NCBI GenBank assembly: GCA_018968785.1
Contig: JAGWZN010000039.1
Coordinates: forward strand, 1 to 7,513
Source of the DNA: Patescibacteria group bacterium
GTDB lineage: Bacteria > Patescibacteriota > UBA1384 > CAILIB01
DNA: 7,513 nucleotides
Reading direction: 5' to 3'
Within the stretch, counting starts at the first letter, position 1. Each line of letters begins with the position of its first letter. A program made the position numbers and the translations under genes. This document shows, piece by piece, positions 1 through 5,916 of the stretch. Under the pieces are notes generated by a model. It did not search any database. It was not told the DNA's origin and was given only the letters and a program-made list of their open reading frames with translations.

Positions 1-1
1 A

Positions 2-286
2 TCCGGTCCGGTGGGAGTGTATCGGGCCGCCGACGCGGCAACCAAAGAGGGATGGCCGGCAGTGATTTATCTGGGCGTGGTGCTATCGATTAGCTTGGCA
101 GTCTTTAATATTCTGCCGGTGCCGGCATTAGACGGCGGCCGGCTGGTCTTTCTGCTGACTGAGCTGATCTTCCGCAAGCGGATTATCGCCGAGCAGTTGG
201 AAGGATGGTTGCATATGGTCGGTTTTGCCGCGCTGATGCTGTTAATCTTATTGATAACGATCAGCGATGTGCGGGGGTTGATTTAA
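2..286 (+). CDS. rseP: RseP-like M50 site-2 protease, C-terminal part only
   Basis: This is the C-terminal 94 residues of an intramembrane zinc metalloprotease; the 5' end lies outside the window and the reading frame is open from base 2. The fragment begins with the family's SGPVG motif (visible residues 1-5). It then has a hydrophobic segment (about 19-38) leading into NILPVPALDGG (36-46), the conserved M50 motif whose aspartate (D44) is the third zinc ligand. A last membrane span (about 67-87) is followed by a short tail, ISDVRGLI, which resembles the end of RseP/RasP proteins. The HExxH motif and PDZ domain should lie upstream and cannot be seen. Family members cleave membrane-bound substrates such as anti-sigma factors or signal-peptide remnants; the substrate here is unknown. 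The stop is one base from the proS start, so the two are probably cotranscribed. The symbol is family-level. Confidence 0.9.
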   Translation, partial: SGPVGVYRAADAATKEGWPAVIYLGVVLSISLAVFNILPVPALDGGRLVFLLTELIFRKRIIAEQLEGWLHMVGFAALMLLILLITISDVRGLI

Positions 287-287
287 T

Positions 288-1715
288 ATGGCTTACAACA
301 AAACCTTACCCAAACGATCGGAAGACCTGTCGCAATGGTATAACGCCATAGTGCTGCAGGCGGAGCTGGCTGAGTACGGACCGGCAAAAGGAACGATGAT
401 TATCCGGCCGTACGGATACGCCATTTGGGAGGAGATTCAGCGCCAGCTTGACCAAAAGATTAAAGCCGATGGGGTGGAAAACGCCTACTTTCCGCTCTTT
501 ATTCCCGAAGCGCTGTTTAACCGGGAAAAAGAGCATGTGGAAGGGTTTTCCCCAGAGCTGGCCATTGTAACTATCGGCGGCGGTGAGGAGCTGAGCGAAA
601 AGCTGGCAATCCGGCCGACCAGTGAGACAATTATCTGTGAAAGTTTTTCCCGCTGGGTACAGTCCTGGCGCGATCTGCCGATTAAGATTAACCAGTGGGC
701 CAACGTGGTGCGCTGGGAGAAACGGACGTACATGTTTTTGCGTACCTCCGAGTTTCTCTGGCAGGAAGGGCATACGATTCACGCCACTCATGAGGAAGCC
801 TGGGGGATGGTGCTGAAAGCCATGGAGAACTATACGACCTTATATCAGGAAGTAATGGCGATGCCCGGCATAGTCGGCCGAAAATCGGAAACGGAAAAGT
901 TTGCCGGCGCCGATGTTACGCTGACCTATGAGAGTCTCATGGCTGAGGGTAAGGCGCTGCAGAGCTGTACTTCACACGATCTTGGCCAGAACTTCGCCCG
1001 GGCGTTTGATATCGCTTTCCAAGATCGGACCGGGGGGCGGCAGTATGTCTGGCAGACCAGTTGGGGCCTGTCTACTCGCGCGATTGGCGGGCTGATCATG
1101 CTGCATGGCGATGACCGAGGACTGAAGCTGCCGCCCCGTATCGCGCCGATCCAAGTAGTGATCCTACCGGTTCGCAACGAGGAACCGCTGCTGGAGTTCA
1201 GTCGAAGCGCGGCCGATCAACTGAGTCAGGCTGGTTTCCGGGTTAAAGTGGATGATCGGGAAGATGAGAGTTTGGGTCGCCGAATTAACAAGTGGGAGGT
1301 TAAAGGCGTGCCGATCCGGATTGAAATCGGTCAGCGGGAGATGGAGAGCGGCGATTTGAAAGCGGTGCGTCGGGATACCGGGGAGGTGGTCAGTATTCGC
1401 CTAGGCAGCCTAGTCAACCAGATTCAGGAGCTGTTAGACCAAGTGCAAAACAGCATGTATGCCGAGGCGGAGCGGTTTTTACAGGAAAATACCCGGGAAG
1501 CAAACAGTTATCAGGAGTTTAAGGATATCATGACCGGGCCGCGCGGATTTATCCGGGCGCTTTGGTGCGAAGACGCGGCCTGCGAGGCGAAAATAAAAGA
1601 AGAAACCAAGGCGACAACCCGCTGCCTGCCGCTAGACGCGCCGGAAGAGAACGGTACCTGTATCGGCTGCGGCAAGCCGGCAAAACACCGCTGGTACTTC
1701 GGGCAGGCCTATTAA
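288..1715 (+). CDS. proS: Prolyl-tRNA synthetase, type 3 (eukaryote/archaeal-like)
   Basis: This 475-residue class II synthetase charges tRNA-Pro with proline in the cytoplasm. The catalytic core shows RPTSET (109-114, the TxE proline-binding loop), motif 2 around RWEK and FLRTSEFLWQEGHT (142-163), and motif 3 as GDDRGLKLPPR (274-284). An anticodon-binding domain covers about 288-385. The C-terminal domain has Cys427, Cys432, Cys458 and Cys461, a four-cysteine zinc site, and the chain ends in the family's terminal tyrosine (FGQAY). The C-terminal zinc domain, and the lack of the roughly 180-residue INS editing insertion between motifs 2 and 3, mark the archaeal/eukaryotic-type form, also found in many bacteria, rather than the E. 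coli form. Without INS, any editing of Ala-tRNA-Pro would need a separate enzyme. The ATG follows the rseP stop by one base (TAAtATG). Only a poor G-rich stretch (274-278) could act as a ribosome site, so translational coupling is likely. Confidence 0.97.
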   Translation: MAYNKTLPKRSEDLSQWYNAIVLQAELAEYGPAKGTMIIRPYGYAIWEEIQRQLDQKIKADGVENAYFPLFIPEALFNREKEHVEGFSPELAIVTIGGGEELSEKLAIRPTSETIICESFSRWVQSWRDLPIKINQWANVVRWEKRTYMFLRTSEFLWQEGHTIHATHEEAWGMVLKAMENYTTLYQEVMAMPGIVGRKSETEKFAGADVTLTYESLMAEGKALQSCTSHDLGQNFARAFDIAFQDRTGGRQYVWQTSWGLSTRAIGGLIMLHGDDRGLKLPPRIAPIQVVILPVRNEEPLLEFSRSAADQLSQAGFRVKVDDREDESLGRRINKWEVKGVPIRIEIGQREMESGDLKAVRRDTGEVVSIRLGSLVNQIQELLDQVQNSMYAEAERFLQENTREANSYQEFKDIMTGPRGFIRALWCEDAACEAKIKEETKATTRCLPLDAPEENGTCIGCGKPAKHRWYFGQAY

Positions 1716-1717
1716 CT

Positions 1718-2365
1718 CTATGCGGTCTGTTGTCCGGTGAGCTGCCGGTAGATATGAACTTCCGCCATAACCGTTAACGGAACGGTAATAATCAGTCCGG
1801 TCATGAAAAACAGAGCGCCGATGACGTTAATCATCCCGAGCACGATATAAAAAGCGAGAAGGTTCCACTTTACTCCGTTCGTGATAACGCTGCTCTGCTG
1901 GAAGGAGTCGAGAACGGGGGAGTTTTTATCGACAATAAAATACCGGAAGAGACCGTATCGCAGCGTCAGATAAATGCCGGGAAAGATAAAAATCAACAGG
2001 CCGACTATCACCATGATTCCGTATATGATCGCGCCGCCGATGTAGCGGAGGATAACCCGGTCGTGCGCGATTAAGTCTTGCCAACGCGGAGCCTGGCCGC
2101 GGGCAATCTGCAGGGCGACATTAATCAGGCCGACGCTGACCAGAATATTGACCAGATACCCTGCCAAGCTGGTCAACAGCGAACCGTGTGCCGGTTGGAA
2201 TGTCTCGGAAAACCGAAAGGAGAAGTCAGTCTGGGTCATCCATTCGATAATGCCCACCAGTATCATGAGCGGTAGGAAAAACCCGATGTGCTGCCAGGTT
2301 TTCTTCCATCCGAACATGATTGCCGGTTCAATGGCAAAGCTGGAAGGCGCGGGTTGATCGGTCAT
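1718..2365 (-). CDS. Multi-pass membrane protein, YciC/DUF975-like, function unknown
   Basis: This is a 215-residue integral membrane protein on the strand opposite its neighbours. It has a short polar N-terminus, then hydrophobic segments at about 26-42, 66-86, 108-133 and 167-202 (the last long enough for two helices). The central motif FPGIYLTLRYGLFRYFIVD (128-146), followed by a segment resembling SFxxSxxxTxGxxW (154-167), looks like the PGIYL...VDE...al..S..lt.g.f pattern of poorly characterised bacterial membrane proteins related to YciC, DUF975 and the membrane domain of glycerophosphodiesterases. That assignment is from memory of the pattern and is tentative. No catalytic residues or signal peptide are evident. 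The ATG at 2365 is favoured by a promoter just upstream on the same strand; Met17 is an alternative start. No Shine-Dalgarno motif precedes it. Its stop is two bases from the proS stop, so the genes converge almost end to end. Confidence 0.85.
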   Translation of the reverse strand: MTDQPAPSSFAIEPAIMFGWKKTWQHIGFFLPLMILVGIIEWMTQTDFSFRFSETFQPAHGSLLTSLAGYLVNILVSVGLINVALQIARGQAPRWQDLIAHDRVILRYIGGAIIYGIMVIVGLLIFIFPGIYLTLRYGLFRYFIVDKNSPVLDSFQQSSVITNGVKWNLLAFYIVLGMINVIGALFFMTGLIITVPLTVMAEVHIYRQLTGQQTA

Positions 2366-2398
2366 AGTTTATTTTGATTACGGTTCTATTAAGCTCAT

Positions 2399-2408
2399 TA
2401 TCATGATA
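2399..2408. repeat. 10-base perfect palindrome over the minus-strand -10
   Basis: TATCATGATA is a perfect inverted repeat that fully contains the -10 hexamer of the promoter for the membrane-protein gene. Its position would suit a repressor half-site pair, but no regulator is encoded here. A palindrome this short and AT-rich could arise by chance, so an operator role is speculative. Confidence 0.3.
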
Positions 2409-2431
2409 CGGATATTTATGTCGGTTGCCAA
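2403..2431 (-). promoter_or_regulatory. Sigma-70-type promoter for the minus-strand membrane protein
   Basis: Read on the minus strand, TTGGCA (2426-2431) and TATCAT (2403-2408) each match the -35 and -10 consensus at five of six bases, with the optimal 17-base spacer. Transcription would start near 2396, giving a leader of roughly 30 bases before the ATG at 2365. This is the best-matched two-hexamer promoter in the window. The -10 lies inside a 10-base palindrome. Confidence 0.6.
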
Positions 2432-2450
2432 TACGGTTGGGTTTCCGTTT

Positions 2451-2477
2451 TTGCTTTTATTCCTTCTTTGCTACACT
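2451..2477 (+). promoter_or_regulatory. Extended -10 promoter for uvrC, apparently leaderless
   Basis: TGCTACACT (2469-2477) is an extended -10 element (TGn plus TACACT). A possible -35, TTGCTT (2451-2456), sits 15 bases upstream, which is shorter than ideal. The -10 ends seven bases before the uvrC ATG at 2485, so the predicted transcription start falls on or next to the start codon. That position suggests a leaderless mRNA. The GGGTGGG just before the ATG is too close to serve as a Shine-Dalgarno sequence. Confidence 0.55.
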
Positions 2478-2484
2478 GGGTGGG

Positions 2485-3885
2485 ATGACATCCGCCCTTC
2501 GCCAACAAGCCGCGGCGCTGCCGTTTCTTCCCGGTGTGTATCTATTTAAGAATGAGGCCGGCCAGGTTTTGTATGTCGGCAAGGCGGTGCGGCTGCGGGA
2601 GCGGGTGCGCAGTTATTTTGCTAAGGAGATCGGTCGCGGACCGGGCATCGACCGGATGGTCAGCGAGGCGGTCAGTATTGACCATCAGATTGCCGGTTCG
2701 GAGATAGAGGCGTTGCTGTTGGAGGCCCGTCTGATCCGGCAGTACAAGCCGCGATATAACATCCGACTGCGGGATGACAAATCGTTCTCCCTCATCCGGA
2801 TCGACCTCTCCGAACCGTTTCCGCCAATCTATATCAGCCGGGAGAAAGAGCTGGAAGAGCTGTTGGTCCGGCGCAAACGGGAACGCACGACGGTTAGTAA
2901 GGTCAGTCAGAAAATAGATAACCAGGAGTTCTTCGGCCCCTATCTTTCGGCCGGATCGGTAAAGCTGGCGCTGAAAACGATTCGTAAAATCTGGCCGTTC
3001 CGGGACTGCAGCCAGGGCAAGTACGATACCTACGCCAAACTGGGCCACGGCTGCCTGTTTGCCACGCTGAAGCTGTGCGACGCCCCGTGCGCGGCCGGTA
3101 TCGGCGCGGAGGAGTATCGGAAGAATATCGACCAGATCCGGATGTTTCTGCGCGGCGATCGGCAGCAGGTGCTGCAACTGGTGCAAGCGGAGATGGAACG
3201 GTGCGCGGCTGAAGAGCGATTCGAGCAAGCTGCCAAGCTGCGCGATCGGCTGCAAAGCCTGCTGCATATTCAGGATGTGGCGGAAACGCGGAGGTTTATT
3301 GGCAGTCAGCAGCGGTCGGATGTTTACCGGTACGATCCGGAAACGGATATCCGGGTGGAGTGTTACGATATTTCCAATATCCAGGGCGCTTACGCGGTCG
3401 GATCGCAGATTACCGGTGTTATCCGGCAGGGCAAGGTGGAAGCGGCAAAAAGCGGCGAGGAGGCGCGGCGGCGGTTTTATCTGGATAAAAGCCGGTACCG
3501 GAAATACCGGATTAAAACGGTTGAGGGCATCTCAGATGTCGATATGCTGAAGGAGGTGCTGACCCGCCGGCTGAAGCGGGTAACGACCGGCGGCGAACAC
3601 TGGGCGTTGCCGGATCTGATTTTGTTGGATGGCGGCAAAGGCCAGCTTCACGCGGCGTTGGAGACGCGGTCGGCCGCGAAGCTGGAAGCGGCGGTAGCGA
3701 TGGCGGCGGTAGCAAAAGGTCCGACCCGGCGGCGGGTTGATCTGTGCGGAAACGATTTTGATCGTTTGCCCCTGGTTTCGCCTGAAGCATGGAAGACCGT
3801 GGCCGAACTATTGCGGGAAGAAGCGCACCGGTTTGCTATCTCTTATTATCGGCGAGTGCATCGGAGGAGTGCTTTGGAAAGCTAA
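2485..3885 (+). CDS. uvrC: UvrABC excinuclease subunit C, lacking the C-terminal HhH domain
   Basis: UvrC makes both incisions around DNA damage in nucleotide excision repair, recruited by UvrB. The 466-residue protein has an N-terminal GIY-YIG nuclease (about 13-95: PGVYLF, LYVGKA, Arg39 and the metal-binding Glu80 in ALLLEARLIRQYKPRYN). A cysteine-containing linker (C175, C190, C198, C202) follows, then a UVR motif for UvrB contact (about 240-262) and an RNase H-like nuclease (about 290-455). That nuclease has Asp295 (CYDISN), Asp382 (LLDGGKGQ) and His448 (EEAHRFA) at the expected catalytic positions. The protein stops at RRSALES, where full-length UvrC (about 600 residues) continues into a tandem helix-hairpin-helix DNA-binding domain. 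About 20 extra residues (roughly 121-146) precede FGPY. ATG 2485 is chosen because it fits the family N-terminus; the in-frame TTG at 2425 would add 20 atypical residues encoded by the promoter region. Confidence 0.95.
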   Translation: MTSALRQQAAALPFLPGVYLFKNEAGQVLYVGKAVRLRERVRSYFAKEIGRGPGIDRMVSEAVSIDHQIAGSEIEALLLEARLIRQYKPRYNIRLRDDKSFSLIRIDLSEPFPPIYISREKELEELLVRRKRERTTVSKVSQKIDNQEFFGPYLSAGSVKLALKTIRKIWPFRDCSQGKYDTYAKLGHGCLFATLKLCDAPCAAGIGAEEYRKNIDQIRMFLRGDRQQVLQLVQAEMERCAAEERFEQAAKLRDRLQSLLHIQDVAETRRFIGSQQRSDVYRYDPETDIRVECYDISNIQGAYAVGSQITGVIRQGKVEAAKSGEEARRRFYLDKSRYRKYRIKTVEGISDVDMLKEVLTRRLKRVTTGGEHWALPDLILLDGGKGQLHAALETRSAAKLEAAVAMAAVAKGPTRRRVDLCGNDFDRLPLVSPEAWKTVAELLREEAHRFAISYYRRVHRRSALES

Positions 3886-3919
3886 TACCTGCCTGCGCTG
3901 GTGATTTGATTAAAATCGG

Positions 3920-3928
3920 TGATATACT
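3920..3928 (+). promoter_or_regulatory. Extended -10 promoter for tpiA-pgk, apparently leaderless
   Basis: TGATATACT is a TGn-extended -10 with a five-of-six match to TATAAT. It ends six bases before the tpiA ATG at 3935, so transcription should begin at the start codon or within a base of it. No clear -35 lies 16-18 bases upstream (GGTGAT at 3900-3905 is poor; TTGATT at 3906-3911 is too near), as is common for extended -10 promoters. The 49-base gap after uvrC contains no other element that I recognise. Confidence 0.6.
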
Positions 3929-3934
3929 AGAACT

Positions 3935-4702
3935 ATGCGCACGCCTCTCATCGCCGGCAACTGGAAAATGAATACCACTTTGGCCGATGCTCATATCCTG
4001 GCCACCGGTATTCGCAATGAAGCCGAGCATCTGGAGCAGATTGAAATTGTTCTCTGTCCGCCCAGTATCTGGCTGACGGAGGTGGCGCATATTGTGCCGC
4101 CCCGGCATTACTCGCATCTGAAGCTGGGCGCGCAAAATATGTACTTCGAAGAAACAGGAGCGTTCACCGGCGAGATATCACCTCTGATGGTGAAAGAGGT
4201 GGCAGAGTATGTGATTATCGGCCACTCTGAGCGGACTCATCTTTTCGGGGAAAAGGTGCCGTTTTTGGCGCAAAAAGTCCGTTCCGCTCTGGATCATAGC
4301 CTGAATCCTATTATCTGTGTCGGTGAGGACGCGAAGGCGGCCGATTCTAAACGGCAACTGGTGCATACGCTGGAACATCTGACGGTTGATCTGACGCAGG
4401 TGGAACTGGAACAGATAGTGATTGCTTACGAACCGGTCTGGGCGATTGGCAGCGGCACCCCGGCCACGCCTGATTACGCGCAGGAGGTAATTGCTGCCCT
4501 CCGGCGGGTGGTAACTGAGAAAACCCGGATGCTGTACGGAGGTAGCGTATCCGATCAGAACTCACTCGGCTTCTTAAGCCAGCCGGATATTGACGGTCTG
4601 CTGATTGGCGGTGCCAGCCTGAAGATTAAGACCTTTATCACCATCGCCCGCCAGGCGGATGACCAAATTGTCGCTCAAAAATCCACTTCTAAACAACCGT
4701 AG
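3935..4702 (+). CDS. tpiA: Triosephosphate isomerase
   Basis: This cytoplasmic TIM-barrel enzyme interconverts dihydroxyacetone phosphate and glyceraldehyde 3-phosphate. At 255 residues it has the normal length and all active-site motifs: Asn9 and Lys11 in AGNWKMN, the electrophile His97 in IIGHSER (94-100), the catalytic base Glu166 in AYEPVWAIGSG (164-174, including the start of flexible loop 6), YGGSV (201-205), and the phosphate-binding GGASLK (225-230). The ATG is the first in frame and gives the standard N-terminus (MRTPLIAGNWK). The upstream region carries no Shine-Dalgarno motif, only an extended -10 promoter so close that the message is probably leaderless. The stop TAG is one base from the pgk ATG, so the two glycolytic genes very likely form an operon; gapA, often found beside them, is not in this window. 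Confidence 0.98.
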   Translation: MRTPLIAGNWKMNTTLADAHILATGIRNEAEHLEQIEIVLCPPSIWLTEVAHIVPPRHYSHLKLGAQNMYFEETGAFTGEISPLMVKEVAEYVIIGHSERTHLFGEKVPFLAQKVRSALDHSLNPIICVGEDAKAADSKRQLVHTLEHLTVDLTQVELEQIVIAYEPVWAIGSGTPATPDYAQEVIAALRRVVTEKTRMLYGGSVSDQNSLGFLSQPDIDGLLIGGASLKIKTFITIARQADDQIVAQKSTSKQP

Positions 4703-4703
4703 T

Positions 4704-5837
4704 ATGAAAACTGTCGAATCGCTCTCCTGCAAAGGAAAAGTTATCTTTTACCGGCCGGATTACAATGTGCCGCTGGAAGGCGGGGCGATCCGGGACGATT
4801 ATCGGATTTCCGTGACTTTTCCGACTCTGGAACTGCTGATGGAAAAAGGCGCCCGGATCGTCATTGGTTTTCATCTCGGCCGTCCGGATGGTGAGCGCAA
4901 GCCGGAGTTGGAAACCCGTCCGGTAGCGGAGTATTTAGCCGATAAGTACGAAAACCGCCGGGTACGGTTGGCGCGGGAAGTGGCGGATCCGGAGGTGACC
5001 GGGGCGATTAGCGAAATGAGCGAAGGCGATATGCTGGTACTGCCGAATCTGCGGTTTTATCCCGGGGAAGAGAAAAATGATCCGGTCTTCGCCCGGCAGT
5101 TGGCTGATCTGGCTGATCTGTACGTGAATGACGCCTTTGCCTGCGATCACCGGGCTCACGCCTCGACGGTCGGGGTAGCGGAGCTGTTGCCGGCGTATGC
5201 CGGTTTGCTGGTGCAGAAGGAAGTGGAGATGCTGGGATCGCTTCTGGAGAAACCGGAAAGCCCGTTTGTGGTGGTGATGGGCGGCGCCAAGGTCAGCGAT
5301 AAGATCGGCGTTATTAAAAAGCTGGCGGATCAGGCCGATAAGATCTTAGTCGGCGGTGCCATGGTTAATACCTTTCTGCTCGCCAAAGGCGAGGACATTG
5401 GCGCTTCACTGGCCGATAAAGCCGATGTTTCCTTGGCAACCGGTCTCATGAAGGATCTGGGCGATAAACTGGTGCTGGCAGCCGATCTGGTAAAAGACGA
5501 ATCGGGAGGGAAGGGCAAGTTCAAGTACCTGGATATCGGCCAAAAAGCGGTGGAAGAGTTCCAGCAAATCCTGAAAGGCGCCAAAACTATCTTCTGGAAC
5601 GGTAGTCTCGGCTATACCGAAGATGAAAAATACGCGGCCGGCACGGAGGCAATTGCCGGTTATGTTGCCGGGCTGAAGGGGGTGACCTCGGTGGTGGCCG
5701 GCGGCGACACGGTTGAGACGATCAGTAAGCTTAATCTGCGTGATAAGTTCACTTTCGTATCGACCGGCGGCGGCGCGGCTCTGGAATTTTTGGCGGGTGA
5801 TGCCTTGCCGGGAATCGAGATACTGAATAAGAAGTGA
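4704..5837 (+). CDS. pgk: Phosphoglycerate kinase
   Basis: PGK transfers phosphate from 1,3-bisphosphoglycerate to ADP, the first ATP-yielding step of glycolysis. The two-domain protein has 377 residues, slightly short of the usual 390-400; much of the deficit is a shortened loop at about 264-276 before YLDIG. Visible motifs are RPDYNVP (17-23; Asp19 and Asn21 contact substrate), HLGRP (57-61), NLRFYPGEEKNDP (115-127), HRAHAST (149-155), GGAKVSDK (193-200, nucleotide site), WNGSLG (298-303), AGGDT (332-336) and STGGGA (353-358). Departures from consensus are Pro18 (usually Val in RVDFNVP), Ser301 (usually Pro in NGPxG) and Ala332 (usually Gly in GGGDT). The key charged residues remain, so it should be active. 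ATG 4704 is preferred because it gives the family N-terminus (MKTVESL) and follows tpiA by one base (TAGtATG); an upstream in-frame TTG at 4659 would overlap tpiA. Confidence 0.97.
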   Translation: MKTVESLSCKGKVIFYRPDYNVPLEGGAIRDDYRISVTFPTLELLMEKGARIVIGFHLGRPDGERKPELETRPVAEYLADKYENRRVRLAREVADPEVTGAISEMSEGDMLVLPNLRFYPGEEKNDPVFARQLADLADLYVNDAFACDHRAHASTVGVAELLPAYAGLLVQKEVEMLGSLLEKPESPFVVVMGGAKVSDKIGVIKKLADQADKILVGGAMVNTFLLAKGEDIGASLADKADVSLATGLMKDLGDKLVLAADLVKDESGGKGKFKYLDIGQKAVEEFQQILKGAKTIFWNGSLGYTEDEKYAAGTEAIAGYVAGLKGVTSVVAGGDTVETISKLNLRDKFTFVSTGGGAALEFLAGDALPGIEILNKK

Positions 5838-5843
5838 GGAGGT
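5836..5843 (+). other. Perfect Shine-Dalgarno-like motif with no start codon
   Basis: GAGGAGGT overlaps the pgk stop codon (TGA at 5835-5837) and closely matches the 16S anti-Shine-Dalgarno complement. No ATG, GTG or TTG lies 5-12 bases downstream; the best-spaced codon is GTA at 5851. It is the only strong Shine-Dalgarno motif seen at a gene boundary in the window. It may be a relic of a lost start, or chance. Confidence 0.4.
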
Positions 5844-5880
5844 ACATCTAGTACACGCGGTAGCGTTTTCTCTGATCTTC

Positions 5881-5889
5881 TGCTATCCT
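5881..5889 (+). promoter_or_regulatory. Extended -10 promoter for tig-clpP
   Basis: TGCTATCCT is a TGn-extended -10 of the same form as those before uvrC and tpiA. It predicts a start near 5896, giving a leader of about 20 bases to the ATG at 5917. No convincing -35 is seen at the expected distance, around 5861-5866. The leader has no Shine-Dalgarno motif. Confidence 0.5.
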
Positions 5890-5916
5890 GAATCGGATAC
5901 ATCTAACGTGATCCGC

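Noticed and set aside
306..791. Minus-strand open frame of 161 codons inside proS
   Set aside because: It overlaps the conserved catalytic core of proS and looks like an antisense shadow.
2425..2484. Upstream TTG start for uvrC adding 20 residues
   Set aside because: The added residues do not match UvrC N-termini and are encoded by the promoter, including the -10.
2542..3267. Long minus-strand open frame of 241 codons inside uvrC
   Set aside because: It lies wholly antisense to a confidently identified uvrC, and its translation resembles no family I recognise. It is a shadow of biased codon use.
3900..3923. Direct repeat GGTGAT (3900-3905 and 3918-3923) upstream of tpiA
   Set aside because: Two six-base copies in a short AT-rich spacer are within chance, and the second simply runs into the -10.
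4659..4703. Upstream TTG start for pgk adding 15 residues
   Set aside because: It would overlap the end of tpiA and add a non-family N-terminus; ATG 4704 fits PGK alignments from memory.
5855..5873. Small hairpin (ACGC, loop GGTA, GCGT) followed by TTTTCTCT after pgk, as an intrinsic terminator
   Set aside because: A four-pair stem is too short for confident intrinsic termination and the U-tract is interrupted. At most it is a weak attenuator between pgk and tig.
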